From Phytophthora sp. 'mugwort' (Eukaryota; Oomycota; Peronosporomycetes; Peronosporales; Peronosporaceae), in the NCBI GenBank assembly GCA_033558025.1, contig JAUCEF010000005.1, positions 4,278,001 to 4,342,000 on the forward strand: a DNA stretch of 64,000 bases, given 5' to 3'. Below, piece after piece: positions 1 through 9,262 of the stretch. Numbering within the stretch: position 1 is the first letter of the stretch; each line of letters starts with the position of its first letter. Both the position numbers and the translations under genes were made by a program. Under the pieces are notes generated by a model that saw nothing but the letters and a program-made list of their open reading frames with translations, was not told the DNA's origin and did no database searches.

Positions 1-605
1 ATCGGTTATTTTGGTGTTAAGTTTAACGAACTTGTCTGGCTAAGACCGACAAAGTCAAGGACATTAGACTGTCAAGATTCGGCCCCAGCAAAGGCTACTT
101 CCGCGCATCATACATTTCCGCAAAATCCCACCGTACCATTCAATAAACGCAAAGTTGAAAGGGCAAAATTCCCTCTTGAAACGGTCCATACCGATATGGC
201 CGGACCATTGCCAGTTGCAACACTCTCGGGCTGACATTATTTCCTTACTTTTATTGACGACTTCTCGAGCTACATTTCATCTATATCATCAAGCGGAAGT
301 CTGACCTGTACGAATGCTACGAGGATTTCCGAAAGAAAGCAAGGAACATGTTTCAGCGCTGGTGTAGGTCAGCTTGAATACACAGATAATGATGATGAAG
401 AGATCCGAATCATACAAAGCGACAGCGCGAGCGATTATGGAAAGCTGAGAAGAAGCGTCTTCGAGAAGGACACACACACACATGCAGCTCACTAACGCAT
501 AAACGCCTCAGCAAAATGGTGTAACAGAGCGCACACTGCTTGAGCGAACAGCGCCCTTTTAATTAAAGGTAATCTACCCCATGCTCTTTTTTGGGGGGGA
601 GAATG
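1..605 (+). pseudogene. Copia retrotransposon integrase fragment (5' side of hAT insertion)
   Basis: Broken reading frames encode a Ty1/Copia integrase. At about 180-290 the translation reads VHTDMAGPLP, a stop, then FLTFIDDFSSY, the typical start of the retroviral-type integrase core. At about 500-540 a shifted frame reads PQQNGVTERTLLERT, the conserved C-terminal part of the core. The frame is interrupted by stops and frameshifts and by an (AC)n run near 474-481, so it is dead. The window begins inside the element, so gag and the 5' LTR are not visible. The reading continues beyond the hAT insertion at 2772. Integrase would insert element cDNA into the host chromosome. Identity as Copia is firm from motif order; activity is excluded. 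Confidence 0.85.
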
Positions 606-851
606 CGTCAAATCAGGGATCCCGATTAATGCATACAGGCATACATTAATGTGCATTTATCTACTTCCATTATGTATGGGAGCCTCCTGTAGATTCGCTG
701 ACCATTATGTATTTAGCGAGTTTTCACATATGCATTATTAAGGGGTGGGGTCTGATTTCGTAATTACGTTTATCGCTTACAACCAACCATTCGCAGCTGC
801 CAGTCTCCGAGACTTCATCCACACACAATTAATTTTGCCCTAGGCCTGGCA

Positions 852-2625
852 ATGGGCGACATCAACCTCTCTAGGTCCGCTTCTGCTGGTTCATTTTCGC
901 AGAAGCAATTTGCTTTCTTCTACTTTTCCCCGTGCCTGGACGACAACGGCGAGTCTACAGCCTATTACAAATGTAAGGTGTGCTCCGCAGTGCACAAGCA
1001 GCCCATGGGCACGACAAAACTCAATCAGCCTATTCGGCTCAAACATGCCAATTTCGAGGCCGAAATGCTTCCTGCTGGTCCCGGCAAGACCGACTCACTT
1101 CTGCCTTGGATTAGCAAAAAAGCGCAGAATCGTTTTAGTTGGCTGGAGTGGACAATTTTCGGTAATCTACCGTTCAGCTTTTGCGAGCAAAGAGGACGAG
1201 GAGGTACGAAATTACCAATTTTTGCGTCCCGGCCGGAAACATAATTTTGTTTTCTTATTTTCAATATATGGGTACGTGAATCTTTCTCAAATTTGCTCCG
1301 AAACGCTTAAAGTAGATATGCAAAAAAAGTCACCGAAGTGGTGGAAGCTAAAATTTCTGCAGAGATGCTCAAGTTGGTCTAATTTTGATGGTTGGACCCA
1401 TGCCTCAGAGCATGTTGTCGCTGTATTTGCGTGTTACGAAGTCGACGGAGCCGTACCGACCGCTATTGGCTATGAAAACTGGTACTGGAGCCACCAGAGG
1501 AGGCAGGGGATGACGTGGTAATTACTCACAACGCAGAGGCGCACCGTGAGGCCATAATACTAATTTTGGGGGTATTCGACAAGACATTCGACCAAGTTAT
1601 ATTCTTGGTTAGTGAAAACTGCTCACTTGACAAGAAACTTGTTCGTATCTTCTGCGTCCCATTAGTTGGCTGTGCAAGTCGCCGCCTGAACCTGGCGGTA
1701 TCAATACTCACAGCGTCCCTAGAAAGGGTGCTGAGCAATATCCTGACGCTGATGGTTCGCCTCCGCACTCTCAACCATTCAGCAAAAATCAGGTAATCTT
1801 TATTAAGGCTTAATTCAACTTAGGAGATTTTTTATTAATCTCCTAAGTTAAATTAAGCCTTATGTTTATTTCTTTATTAAAAAGTTCAAGACGGAGCTTA
1901 GACCTAGTCTTCGCCTAGTCACGAGGTGGGGTCTACGTGCCACATGTTGACACGGTACTTCGAATTACTGGAATTTTTCGATCGCGACGACGAAAGGCTG
2001 GCTGATTGTATCCCATCAGCCAGCGACAACAAGAAGCTGAAGGTGTTAATTGAGACGTTGGGTAACGTGGAGTCGGTGTCCATGCGACTGCAGTCTGACG
2101 ACGTAGCACTATGGGAAGTTCGGGCTTTTCGACGCACTGCTCAAAGAAAAATCAGCGTTAATGCGTTATCTGGGTAGGTTTGTGTGGGTGTGTTCGTGTA
2201 ATTTTTCTTATGCTTTTTTTAAAATGGATATTTAAGGTGCTACGGCTAATATTGTGGCTAGTCCGGATTTTGAGTCTGTTTGCGTAAAAATACAGACTGG
2301 CAAACATCACCTCATGAATCGCCAAGAGAAGCATGCCGCTCAACCGTTTGAGCGTCAACCCGCTACAATTGCAACTTCTGAGAGCGCGAAGAAGGTCAGC
2401 TTTGCTGCATCGGTTTTAAAGAAGGCTCGACTCGAATAAAAAAAGCACTTACGACCAAGCCAACACGATTCCGCTGACGTCCAATCTTGCGAACGCTTGG
2501 TCAGTGTGGCTCGTGCTACGTACGGTATTGACCGCCACTCGCTGTTACCCGTTCGCTTGAGATGATTCTATTTCTTAGAGCTAACGAGATCTACTGGGAT
2601 GTTCAAACTGTTCATGAGTGCATTG
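852..2625 (+). pseudogene. hAT transposase, degenerate
   Basis: Homology-like blocks occur in order but in changing frames. There is an N-terminal BED-type zinc finger remnant (YYKCKVCSAVHKQ, then QPIRLKHAN; 950-1060). Core blocks follow: FDGWTHASEHVVAVFACYEV (about 1385-1445), EAHREAIILILGVFDKTF (about 1540-1590) and PLVGCASRRLNLAVS (about 1660-1705). A further block TRWGSTCHMLTRYFELLEFF lies at about 1922-1980, and a C-terminal dimerisation remnant ending in NEIYWDVQTVH is near 2585-2620. In the family this enzyme cuts and pastes the element. Several frameshifts and a 59-bp hairpin at 1804-1862 break it. It lies wholly inside the TIR-bounded element, as expected for the autonomous gene. Superfamily call is confident; exact family is not. 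Confidence 0.8.
1804..1862. repeat. 26-bp inverted repeat hairpin inside hAT transposase
   Basis: Arms 1804-1829 and 1837-1862 are reverse complements with one mismatch and a 7-nt loop. The hairpin sits between two transposase blocks that would otherwise be adjacent (AKIR before it and KFKTELRPS after it at about 1881). It may be a tiny fold-back insertion or part of a degenerate intron: GTAATC precedes it and AAAAG follows, but the reading phases do not join cleanly. Confidence 0.75.
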
Positions 2626-2771
2626 ACTAGAAGATTTTCCCATTATGTACCCATTAATGCATTAATGAACATTATGCATGTAAGGTTTGTCTTATTCCTA
2701 AATGCATAATGCATGGACGGATAGTTTTTTGACATGGGATTAATGCCATTATCGGGAGCCCTGCGTCAAAC

Positions 2772-4896
2772 ACGTTGCTGAACTTCTTAACATGACTCTG
2801 AGTTCTGCTACAGACAATAACACTCCCCATGAAAAATGGGGCAACCGCAAACTATTCGCGTACTACATCAAACGTTTTGAATGAGCAGCATATGCACACA
2901 TTCCAGAACGCTATCGCAATAAGCACGAAAAACGCGCAAAAAATGCATGTACCTAGGAATTTGTTCCAATAAAAGGGGGTACAGACTTCTTGACACGACT
3001 GAGAATCGAATTATCTATAGCAGAGACGAAAAATTCCGTGAAGATGAATTTCACACACTGGGTTTACTCAGTCCTAATACTAAAACAATAGCACCTTCAT
3101 TGCCTCAGCGCCTTCCGTCACCAGTTGATATACTTAAACGTAATTCAACCATCCTTACAGCTGACGCTTCCTGTGGTCGCAAAATAGTAGCAAACCACAC
3201 CCAGGACCGCACAGACAACATAACCCGGGTCGCTTAATGTGGAAGAACGGAAGGCACAGCTGCTATTCGACACATTTCGGAGCGAAAAAAAAAGGTACAT
3301 AGAAGCAATCAAACTACCCGAAGCAATCCACTGGAAAGGTGACGCTAGATCCAAGTGTAAGTCCATGCAAAACAATACGTGGACGCTCACTAAGCTGCTA
3401 AGAGGCCGCCGGGCATTGCAGTGCCGCTGAGTGCTTGTCGTCAAATATAAAGTCGATGGCACCATCGACCGATACAAAGCACGACTAGTAATTAAAGGTT
3501 TCCTAAAAAAAATATGGCATTGACTACGGCGAGATATTCTCGATTGTGATCCGCATGGAAATCCTACTACTACTACTCAGCATGGCTGCTCCTCTTGACC
3601 TTGAGGACCATCAATCGGACGTGAAAACAGCTTTTCTGAATGGACTTTTGGACAAAGAGATCTTTATGGAACAACCCGAAGGGTTTGCTACTAAAGACAA
3701 AGAACACGTAGTGTGTAAATTACCGAAGAGCCTATACGGCCTTAAACAAGCACCTGGAATCTGGTATCTCACACTATGTACCTCCTTGATGACCTTGAAA
3801 TTTCAAGGTCAATGCGTCTTTGTAGGTGAGGTCGATGGCCATACGTGCTACTTCCTGGTCTAATAATAGCAACGGTTGGTGCAATGATGAGAGTGACCTA
3901 CTCGGGGAGTGACCTACTCATCATTGCACCAACCGTTGCTATTATTAACACCATCAAGGACAAGCTCAAAAAGCGTTTTTACGTGTCCGATCCTGGTGAA
4001 GCACATTACCTCTTAAGATGGTCCATCGTATGCAGCAGGAAGAACAGGTCCATCTTTATTCACCAAAAGAAGAAGTACGTTACCAATGTACTAGCTCGTT
4101 TCTCTCATCTGAATTCATACCCCGTCGGTACACGATCGAACCGCGTGTTAAACTCTCACTAGACATGAGCCCCGGAACGCAGGCAGAAAAAGATAAGATG
4201 ACCGCGATCCCGTACAGAGGGGCAGTCGGCAGCTTCATGTACTAATGATGGGGCTGGCCTGACCTAGCCTATTTTCTTCGTGAAGTCAGTCAGTTTCTTG
4301 CCAATCCAGGCAAATCCAACTGGAATGCGGTTAAGAGAGGCCTCAAGTACCTTAGTGGTACACGAAACCTTGGCATTACCCTAGGGGTGCTCCAAATTGT
4401 AGAGATGTATAAAGCACAAGCTATCTCACGGCGTTCTCAGACGCGTACTATGCTAACTGCCTCGACACACGCCGATTGTAGGCGGATACATCACCTACAT
4501 GTGCGGAAGTCCTATCTCCGGCAATCCAGGAAACATAACACAGTCGTGCTCTCTACAACGGAAGCAGAATACGTTGCACTATGCCACTGCATGCAGGAAG
4601 CGATCTTCCTAGGCCTCCTGCTAATAGAGCTAAACCACAGCAGTCCTCATCCAATCACACTCCATGAGGGCAATCAGAGCTGCATCAAGCTCTCGTACAA
4701 CCCAGTGCTCCATGACCCGGTCAAAGCAATTGCTATTCGGTACCATGTTATGCAAGAAAAAAATCGAACACAAAGAATTTCGCATAGAGTACTGCAACAT
4801 CAAATACATAATAGCAGATATATAGATATATCCACAAAGTCATTAAACAAGCCAACTTTCAAACTGCTACGTGAAAAATTGCACAACAACAAATAA
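2772..4896 (+). pseudogene. Copia integrase C-terminus, reverse transcriptase and RNase H, degenerate
   Basis: Continuation of the Copia pol frame after the hAT element. The end of integrase reads YLGICSNKRGYRLLDTTENR (about 2950-3010). Reverse transcriptase blocks include VKTAFLNGLLDKEIFMEQPE (about 3620-3680) and LPKSLYGLKQAP (about 3720-3755). The catalytic YVDD stretch that should follow HTCYFLV (3840-3862) is replaced by an inverted duplication, after which SDLLIIAPT resumes in another frame. RNase H blocks include VVLSTTEAEYVALCHCMQEA (about 4550-4610) and the terminal LREKLHNNK. Stops and frameshifts are present throughout. No downstream LTR was identified by eye. In an intact element this polyprotein copies element RNA to DNA. 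Confidence 0.88.
3861..3947. repeat. 31-bp perfect inverted duplication in the Copia RT core
   Basis: Arms 3861-3891 and 3917-3947 are perfect reverse complements. The 25-bp spacer carries two directly repeated copies of AGTGACCTACTC overlapping the arm edges. The right arm encodes the genuine downstream RT residues (LLIIAPTVAII); the left arm is its inverted copy and occupies the place of the YVDD motif. This is what template switching on a fold-back strand would leave. Confidence 0.85.
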
Positions 4897-5304
4897 TGGT
4901 ATTTAGATCAAGGTAAAAACATGTAGTTTGCTCTATATAATGAATTTTATTGATTTTCCATAGCGAGTGAGAAAATTTTAAAAGTATAATATGCGTGAAA
5001 CACGGTGAAAGTACAAAACAACACAAAAAGTAAAAATAAACGTCAATAAAAGGTACTTATAACAATATACTGATTATAAACCGAAACTTACCTATAATCA
5101 TGCTTTACTAGAGTTTAGAGTTTTGACAGGATGGGTAACAATGACATAGACCCCATCAATCTCATGGTAAAGTCACTCAGTCGCTCCTTCCTGTTTGGCA
5201 GCATGAGGTACTAGTCGGGATCGATAAATACAAACCGATCTTCCACCTGAACACGCGCAATAAAGTGCCGAGTACCCTTTGGCTATCCAGGACGACGGTC
5301 GGCT
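4897..5304. other. AT-rich stretch after Copia, no gene seen
   Basis: This 400-bp stretch follows the last Copia codons. It is AT-rich up to about 5110 (poly-A-like and TATA-like runs) and could contain the remains of the 3' LTR, but no second LTR copy exists in the window to compare with. I see no coding signal. Confidence 0.5.
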
Positions 5305-5566
5305 CGTCGTCGGTAGTACGCATCCCTCGATGATCATCAAATGCGGTCGTTACTCATCGTCGGTAGTACGCATCCTTCATGGTCATCATCATCATCATCG
5401 AGGGATGCATACTACCGACGATGAGCAACGATGATCATCGTCGAGAGATGCATACTACCGACGATGAGCAACGATGATCATCGTCGAGAGATGCATACTA
5501 CCGACGATGAGCAACGATGATCATCGTCGAGAGATGCATACTACCGACGATAAGTAACGACCGCAC
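5305..5566. repeat. Palindromic 43-bp tandem repeat
   Basis: Three exact-length 43-bp units start at 5430, 5473 and 5516, preceded by a partial unit from about 5398. Each carries GATGATCATC (itself a palindrome) and GATGCATACTACCGACGATG. Two units in the opposite orientation (CGTCGGTAGTACGCATCC) lie at 5305-5338 and 5355-5388. An (ATC)n run at about 5384-5400 separates the orientations. The flanks GCGGTCGTTACT (5343) and AAGTAACGACCGC (from 5551) are also inverted, so the whole block is one large imperfect palindrome. Confidence 0.85.
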
Positions 5567-7677
5567 TTCTATACACTTAAATCCCGGCAGCTGTCGATTG
5601 AGTAACGAAATTGTTGCCTTTTCTATGCAAAGCCGGATGGAGCGCATGTGTGGTGTACGCGCCATAACTCTCGTGACCATGGTTCACAGCAGCCTCAACC
5701 TTCTTGAATCTCTTGAGGATAGCCTTCATCTGCGGTGGTGTCAAGTAATCTCGCGTTTGTATGGTAGAGCGTTCTTAATCGAATAGAGCCCACAAAAAGA
5801 ATACTTGTCGGGTAAGCACTCGTGCGTTTGAAATACGACACGAAGGCGAGTACTCGTCGACATCTACAAAATACAAATCCATATATGTTAGCAACAAAAA
5901 TCACGACAAGATGATTACCATAAGCATAGGCTTGACGGCAAATTCGGGAGATAATTAGCACAATGAATCCGGTCGTGACCAAAAAGGCCCTATTGAGGTA
6001 AGGTATGTCGTCACGCTCACGAATCGACGAGGAAGTCCGCACCCAACGCGGCAGTATACGACAACAAAATGAAGCGTACCTTCAGGACTTGGAATATGTG
6101 GAAGTGACTTACCACTTCGGCGCTCATGTTGCCGTCAGGACACCTATACTGAAATATCAATAGCCGCTAATTTATATCTACTGCATATCCTATTTAGGAA
6201 ACCAAAATATAGAAAAACCGCTAATAGCACATGTGAGTCCCACGCCAATCCCATAATGGGATTACGCACACCACGTGCCGTTTTATGTGTTTCATGCGAT
6301 TATACACAAACCTACAAAATTAACACATAAATCGCATGCACGATCCTAATGGAACTTTTGCGTGCCTCTTGGCTCAGACATGCTGGTAAATATAGAGCCG
6401 TCTAGGCACACAAAAACGAATCAGTGTGACGGAGATGCGTCATCGATGTGTTGCTCACCCCACACCTATGTTATGACTGATATGGCACTATCTAGTCACA
6501 CGTGTGTTACACACCATATATCCATCTACCTGTTTGGTGGCTATCGCAGCCCCTCTGTATGCCGCCACTTTAAACTCTCAATCACAACTGCTTTTTACCG
6601 TCTTCCGATCCAGTTCTCCTAGTCGACTACGAAGGCTACCCCTTCACAACACGGCCTCGGCAAAACCGAGAGGCAGCTCTCTAGGCAAGCGACAGGCGCA
6701 GGGTGGACCTGTTCAGGACACACACTACAACGTGGATCGTTGTAAGTGCTTCTAGTACGCGCGTACGTTCAACTACGTTGACAACATCGGTCCACACACG
6801 AACATTGACTGCCCTACGATGAAACTCGACCATGGCGTCCCTGGCAATGTACTCCACCGCAGCATTTGGGATGATAAGAAGGGGTGCGTTTCTCGCGATG
6901 CTTCACAAAATGACGAAGAAAGGCGGACGGTAATGGAATATTCAAGGCAAATAGCGCGTACCGGTGGAAAAGACTATCCATCACGACGTACCGGCCGACG
7001 CCGGGCAGGCAGATGCACCAGTGAGTACCGCAATGTCGGGGGCGGGACTCTCAGCTTTATGTAGATGACGCTGGCGCCAGGATCAGAAAGGATGCTGGAC
7101 ATTGACCCGACGGTCACAGACGATCCGATGACGGCCATTGAGGTAGGTGCAAACGCGGGGTAAATTCGGGCAAATATCGTGTATGCCAGGATGCAAGAAA
7201 TTGCTGAGCAACTGGATAATTTGCAGATGATACTTGAGCACAAGGTATGTTCAGTGTATCCTCATTTGCTTGATTCAGGGTCGTTCCGGACTGAAGATCC
7301 GTCGGACTTGACTTAAGATGCGGGTTCGGTCTAACCAGCGATGAGACGAGGTAAGACTTCGCAATGCGGGTGCGAATTTGAGTGTAATTTCCGTGTAATT
7401 TGTGTGGTAGGGAAAACTCATGTCAAGTAACAGATCGTTTAGGGGCTAGGGTGTTGCGTTTTTTATGCCGGTTTGCTGCGCATAAATGCTGTCATTTCGC
7501 ACCAGTTGGAACCGCTGCTTGCGAATACCGCTTTAATATAGCAGTTCAGTGTCGAATTCGCGCGAAGCTGCCTGCCCCACTGGCGCGGCAACCCAAGCTC
7601 GCACGTACGGCAGATAAGGATTCATAGTTTAATAGTATCTAATTTCGAGTAATCATTTGTGTTATATTATTTACAGG
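5567..7677. other. Degraded repeat-like region, no recognisable gene
   Basis: Only short open frames broken by stops occur here. A plus-strand stretch at 5577-5786 (NPGSCRLSNEIVAFSMQSRM and following) has the feel of a decayed transposase but could not be placed in a family. Frames at 6819-7250 (including MTLAPGSERMLDIDPTV and ARMQEIAEQLDNLQMILEHK) look like remnants of one longer protein with frameshifts. No RNA gene, promoter or TIR was seen. Confidence 0.4.
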
Positions 7678-8013
7678 ATGAATATATCTGAACTACTCTC
7701 GCAAAGCCCCCCCCCCCCCCCCGAATACCCTGCGCGCAATAAAAGCCCTACCCACATTTGTGAAACGTACCACCGCGACCGAGCCGACAATCTCCATCGG
7801 CATATACAGAAGCCGTGTCGTGGAATCCCAAGGTCACCGTTCCAGGTCTGCGATGTGTGCTGTAGATGCGTCAAGAGGTACCACTACCAGGTCAAACGAC
7901 ATAAACAGACCAAGCCTTGCATGTCTTCGTCGGCGATTGCCGCTCGCCAAAACCAGGTGGCACAGCAGCGGCGTCAACGTGACGCTGAGTACCGCCGCCG
8001 ACGCCGCGAGTAA
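7678..8013 (+). pseudogene. Zinc-finger-like ORF fragment with a 16-C run, probably transposon derived
   Basis: An open frame of about 110 codons from ATG 7678. It contains a weak first finger (HICETYHRDRADNLHRHIQ, second Cys missing) and a better one (CDVCCRCVKRYHYQVKRH). A basic Arg-rich tail ends in RRRRRE. A run of 16 C bases (7707-7722) encodes a proline stretch near the N-terminus and is a likely frameshift site. Function is not assigned; a DNA-binding subunit of a lost element is one possibility. Confidence 0.35.
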
Positions 8014-9055
8014 ATATCTGTCGCCAGTCGCACGATGCTACGCGGAATATGCAGGCTGAAGAGACACGATGGGTTGTGGAAACCGCAGAGACAGGAAAGG
8101 TAGCAGGAATGAAGAGTCGGATATCCTGGAACAGCTGTTGCAGGAGAACGGTGATGACGCCTCACCAGATGCTCAAGAAGATGGTGGGGGTCTAAACGAC
8201 TCAGTTGATGACGGAACCAAAGTTGGTGAACCCATACTGATGACGCCAGCATTAACCAGGCTCAAGATGATGTCCAGGATGAATTTACGAACGTGGATTG
8301 GTGAGTATTCAATTCGAGTTCGATACTCTAAGGAAAAAGGCATCGTACTAGGGGACGTGCAACCGCGTGAGGGTGTCCCGTAGTGTCCCATCTGCTTTGA
8401 GGAACTTGATGAAGCGTCCGCATTATGGACTGTCGGGACTGCCATCAGCTATATCAAAAAACCTCCAACCTCCGAAGGGCTCCGACCTGCGCAGAGACAG
8501 TCCTAAGGAGCGTATAGGTTGTGTATTGGGCGTGAAGGTGTGTTAAGTGATTTAAGTCACGATGTGTCGAGCCCAGAGAGCGTGCTAGAGGGCAGATTTA
8601 AGCCAGTTTATAGATGGTGTCACAGGATTTAAAACGGCCTGTGGGCCGAGAGAACGGCTAAAAATGATTCAGGGTGTTGTTACCAGCCTAAGAAATTCGC
8701 GGATACATGTGAGTGCTCCACATCAGATTCGCAAATGAGGCGGCTACCGAAAATCGCGGTCCACTATTTGGAAAACCTGACGCTTTTACGATAGTTATTA
8801 CGCGTAAATACACCAGCTAGCGAGTGCTTGCGCAACACAGGTACAACTTCAAAAATAAGGTTTATTTGAACAGTTGGCTTCTGGCTGCCGCAGAGGCAGG
8901 AACAGCCTCGCCTCCTCTTCTTTTATTTTTCGCTACGGACAAGTCGCCCGCCCACCCATTGCCCAATAGTTCGGGCTTCCTGTATATTTGTATTTATGCA
9001 TGCTTGTACGATGCGCGGCCGCCTCTGCTGTTTATGCGTGGTGTACTAGCTGGCG
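8014..9055. other. No gene seen; repeat-type sequence
   Basis: Short open frames only, on both strands, none with a recognisable motif. The frame at 8069-8383 (MGCGNRRDRKGSRNEESDIL and on) is acidic and low-complexity and may continue the preceding ORF fragment after a frameshift. Confidence 0.4.
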
Positions 9056-9190
9056 TCGAAGTTAACATTGCTGTTCCGCAAGGAGGTTAAGCTTTGTGTT
9101 CGATGCTGTACTCAAATTATATGTTTACGTAGTCTGTTACGAGGTTAACTTTGCTGTTCCATTCGGAGGTTAAGCTTAGTGTTCACGACG
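9056..9190 (+). repeat. Direct repeats built from GAGGTTAA units
   Basis: Two copies of a roughly 48-bp sequence (9056-9103 and 9139-9188) each contain two related half-units, GAAGTTAACATTG/GAGGTTAAGCTTTG and GAGGTTAACTTTG/GAGGTTAAGCTTAG. Half-units are about 25 bp apart. The repeat lies just beyond the 3' end of the minus-strand Crypton-like relic and may belong to its non-coding end. Confidence 0.6.
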
Positions 9191-9262
9191 GGGTTACAAC
9201 TCACCTACTAAAGCGTAATACACCTGACGTTTTCCCCTTACTCGATTGCTGCTTATTGTTCC

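Larger units (their letters stand above)
614..2763 (+). mobile_element. hAT DNA transposon, nested in Copia, with TIRs and 8-bp target site duplication
   Basis: The left end starts CAGGGATCCCGAT (614) and the reverse complement of the right end starts CAGGGCTCCCGAT (ending 2763), giving 12 of 13 matching terminal bases. The element is flanked by CGTCAAAT (606-613) and CGTCAAAC (2764-2771), an 8-bp duplication with one mismatch, the size expected for hAT. Both subterminal regions are rich in CATTAATG/CATTATG-type motifs (about 625-680 and 2640-2690), probable transposase-binding repeats. Length is 2150 bp. Host Copia reading resumes directly after the right duplication, which confirms the boundaries. 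Confidence 0.88.

Noticed and set aside
4897..5110. 3' LTR of the Copia element
   Set aside because: Only one copy could be in the window, no TG...CA ends or primer-site pairing could be demonstrated by eye.
5305..5566. CRISPR-like array
   Set aside because: The 43-bp units are directly adjacent without variable spacers and the genome is eukaryotic.
5577..6042. PiggyBac-type transposase remnant
   Set aside because: A few words were suggestive, but no catalytic block or continuous alignment could be supported.
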